From Pelosinus propionicus DSM 13327 (lineage in GTDB: Bacteria > Bacillota > Negativicutes > DSM-13327): a stretch of DNA of 64,000 nt. The stretch covers positions 1-64,000 of the forward strand of contig NZ_FOTS01000004.1 in the NCBI RefSeq assembly GCF_900114615.1, in the 5' to 3' direction. The notes beneath the pieces were generated by a model. It saw nothing but the letters and a program-made list of their open reading frames with translations. It did no database searches and was not told where the DNA came from. Shown here in pieces: positions 62,474-64,000 of the stretch. Each line of letters opens with the position of its first letter. Position 1 is the first letter of the stretch. The translations under genes and the position numbers were made by a program.

Positions 62474-64000
62474 CTATCTTGCTTCAAAATAGACGCTAAT
62501 CTCTACTCCTGCTTCTACAATTGTATTTGCCATTATACTTTGCCGTACCGCAATACCTGTCCCCACAGGAACAATTGATAATCCTGCTCGTGTTAACGCC
62601 TCCCCTGCCTCACGAATACTCTTTCCAGCCACATTAGGTACTACTACCTTTCCTGGGGGCACTTGAATAGTAGGCATGGGTATCGAATTTGTTTGAATAT
62701 TTTCTTTTGAAGCAGGTAATTCATTTGCCATTTGAGGATAAATATTGAGATGACGCATAATTTTACCTAGAATTTCTCCAGCAATCGGCGCTGCAATTTC
62801 ACCTCCATAATAGCTTCCTTGAGGATCATCAAGGACAACTAAAATTGCAACTTGAGGATCTTCTACAGGACCAAAACCAACAAATGATGCTACATAACGT
62901 CCTGCAGAATAGCCGCTGCCATCATCTTGCAGTTTTTCTGCCGTTCCTGTTTTCCCTGCAAAGCGGTACCCTTTTAAATAAGCTTTTTTACCGCCACCTT
63001 CCAATACGACCTTTTCCATTAAGCCCGTCAGGCGATTAGCTGTTTCAGGGCTAATCGCCTGACGTACTGCTTGCGTCATCCCTTCACGCTCAATAGAACC
63101 GTCCATATTTCGTACTTCTTTGATAATATGAGGCTTTAATAGTACCCCATCATTGGCAATTGCCGATACAGCTGTAATAAGCTGCAATGGTGTAACAGCG
63201 ATACTTTGTCCAATAGACATCGTCGCCACATCAGAATCTCGCATATCTTCTGGCCTAAATAACAAACCTTCTTCTTCACCGGGCAACTCAACACCTGTTG
63301 CCTTTCCAAAACCAAAGGCCTTGGCATATTCGATCAATTTATAAGCTCCCAGCCTCATACCAATCTGTACAAAAATGGTATTAATGGACTGTTCAATAAC
63401 TTGAACAAACGAAACATTGCCATAACTTTCGTCACTCCAGTTTCGAATACGCCGCCCCGATACTTCAACATAGCCGTTATCAATAAATCGTTCTTCCGGA
63501 TATAACTGCCCTTCCTGCAATGCAGCTGCAGCTACAACACTTTTAAAAGTAGATCCAGGTTCATAATTGTATGCTACTGCCCGATTCTTCCACTCCTTGA
63601 TACTATATTTGTAGAATTGGTTAGGATTATAAGTGGGTCGATTAGCCATAGCTAATATTTCTCCCGTATGGGGATTCATGACAATTACAGTTGCTCCTTG
63701 AGGGCGATTGGTGGTCATCGCCTTATCCAAGCTCTGCTCAACGATAAACTGAATGGTACTATCTAATGTAAGATATACATTTTTCCCTTGTTTAGGCGGA
63801 GCAAATGTAAAAATCGATTTAAAAATGGGGATGCCTCGGCTATCTGTATCAACAAAATGTTCCATAGAGGTCCCTTTAATGACTTTATCTAATGCCATTT
63901 CCATGCCATCTAAACCAACGTCATCTGTCCCCACAAATCCTAAAACGTGAGCAGCCAAACTATCATTAGGATAATACCGCTTACTTTCTTCCAAGAAGCC
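62474..64000 (-). CDS. class B penicillin-binding protein with PASTA domain (SpoVD/FtsI type), partial
   Basis: The gene runs off the right edge, so the N-terminal membrane anchor is missing; 508 residues are visible. The transpeptidase has SxxK in EPGSTFKS, SxN in QSINTIF and KTG in AGKTGTAEK. A single PASTA domain (VVVPNVAGKSIREAGEALTR) ends the protein. Such PBPs synthesise septal peptidoglycan or, as SpoVD, spore cortex. The PASTA domain and the nearby SASP gene slightly favour SpoVD, but the absence of neighbours prevents a decision. Confidence 0.9.
   Translation of the reverse strand, partial: GFLEESKRYYPNDSLAAHVLGFVGTDDVGLDGMEMALDKVIKGTSMEHFVDTDSRGIPIFKSIFTFAPPKQGKNVYLTLDSTIQFIVEQSLDKAMTTNRPQGATVIVMNPHTGEILAMANRPTYNPNQFYKYSIKEWKNRAVAYNYEPGSTFKSVVAAAALQEGQLYPEERFIDNGYVEVSGRRIRNWSDESYGNVSFVQVIEQSINTIFVQIGMRLGAYKLIEYAKAFGFGKATGVELPGEEEGLLFRPEDMRDSDVATMSIGQSIAVTPLQLITAVSAIANDGVLLKPHIIKEVRNMDGSIEREGMTQAVRQAISPETANRLTGLMEKVVLEGGGKKAYLKGYRFAGKTGTAEKLQDDGSGYSAGRYVASFVGFGPVEDPQVAILVVLDDPQGSYYGGEIAAPIAGEILGKIMRHLNIYPQMANELPASKENIQTNSIPMPTIQVPPGKVVVPNVAGKSIREAGEALTRAGLSIVPVGTGIAVRQSIMANTIVEAGVEISVYFEAR

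Overview
The window looks like a chromosome segment of a low-GC, endospore-forming anaerobe of the Firmicutes, most plausibly Negativicutes (a Sporomusa/Pelosinus-like relative; this placement is inference). The support is an alpha/beta-type SASP with a forespore-type promoter, a Spo0E-like peptide, a DUF1657 protein, AddAB, SbcCD, a lipoprotein-type amino-acid ABC system and many intrinsic terminators. No rRNA, tRNA, CRISPR array, complete insertion sequence or prophage was seen.

Left part (1-8 kb): a divergent Fe/Mn SOD, a YnfA-type membrane protein, carboxymuconolactone-decarboxylase (CMD) family genes, a cupin, a Tat-exported DUF362 protein and the nickel-pincer-nucleotide maturation genes larC, larE and larB. 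Two MerR-type promoters with 19-bp spacers drive the cupin/CMD unit and the DUF362-lar unit. One CMD gene is frameshifted and a DUF362 fragment lies downstream of larB. 8-16 kb: addAB, then a small divergent regulator pair with a large palindromic operator and a partial duplication.

Middle (16-35 kb): small secreted or membrane proteins, a MazG-like protein, an LDH-family 2-hydroxyacid dehydrogenase with an altered specificity loop, a decayed aminotransferase, a DMT transporter behind a riboswitch-like leader, and a five-gene amino-acid ABC operon with an M20 deacylase that resembles sulfur amino-acid uptake systems. Next come a His-rich protein, a ferredoxin and a two-component system whose kinase has a His-rich N-terminus. 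A glycosyltransferase and a small XRE regulator follow, the latter divergent from a histidine-kinase-like DHp domain that lacks its phospho-acceptor His.

35-43 kb holds the most interesting locus. A probable five-gene operon is transcribed as dmpF-dmpG-ilvD/edd-MFS-larA, with two IclR-type operators upstream and an iclR gene next to it. Its chemistry suggests import of a polyhydroxy acid, nickel-dependent C2 epimerisation by LarA, dehydration, aldol cleavage to pyruvate plus an aldehyde, and conversion of the aldehyde to acyl-CoA. The LarA cofactor would be made by the lar genes at 2.4-4.9 kb.

Right part (43-64 kb): arginase, a chemoreceptor, DUF1657 and a tiny membrane peptide, glnS, sbcCD, yigZ and yaiI-like genes, a degenerate PaaK-like protein, a polysaccharide deacetylase, a D,D-carboxypeptidase, cheR, alr, a spo0E-like gene coupled to hypA-hypB, a SASP gene and a PASTA-containing class B penicillin-binding protein that runs off the right edge.
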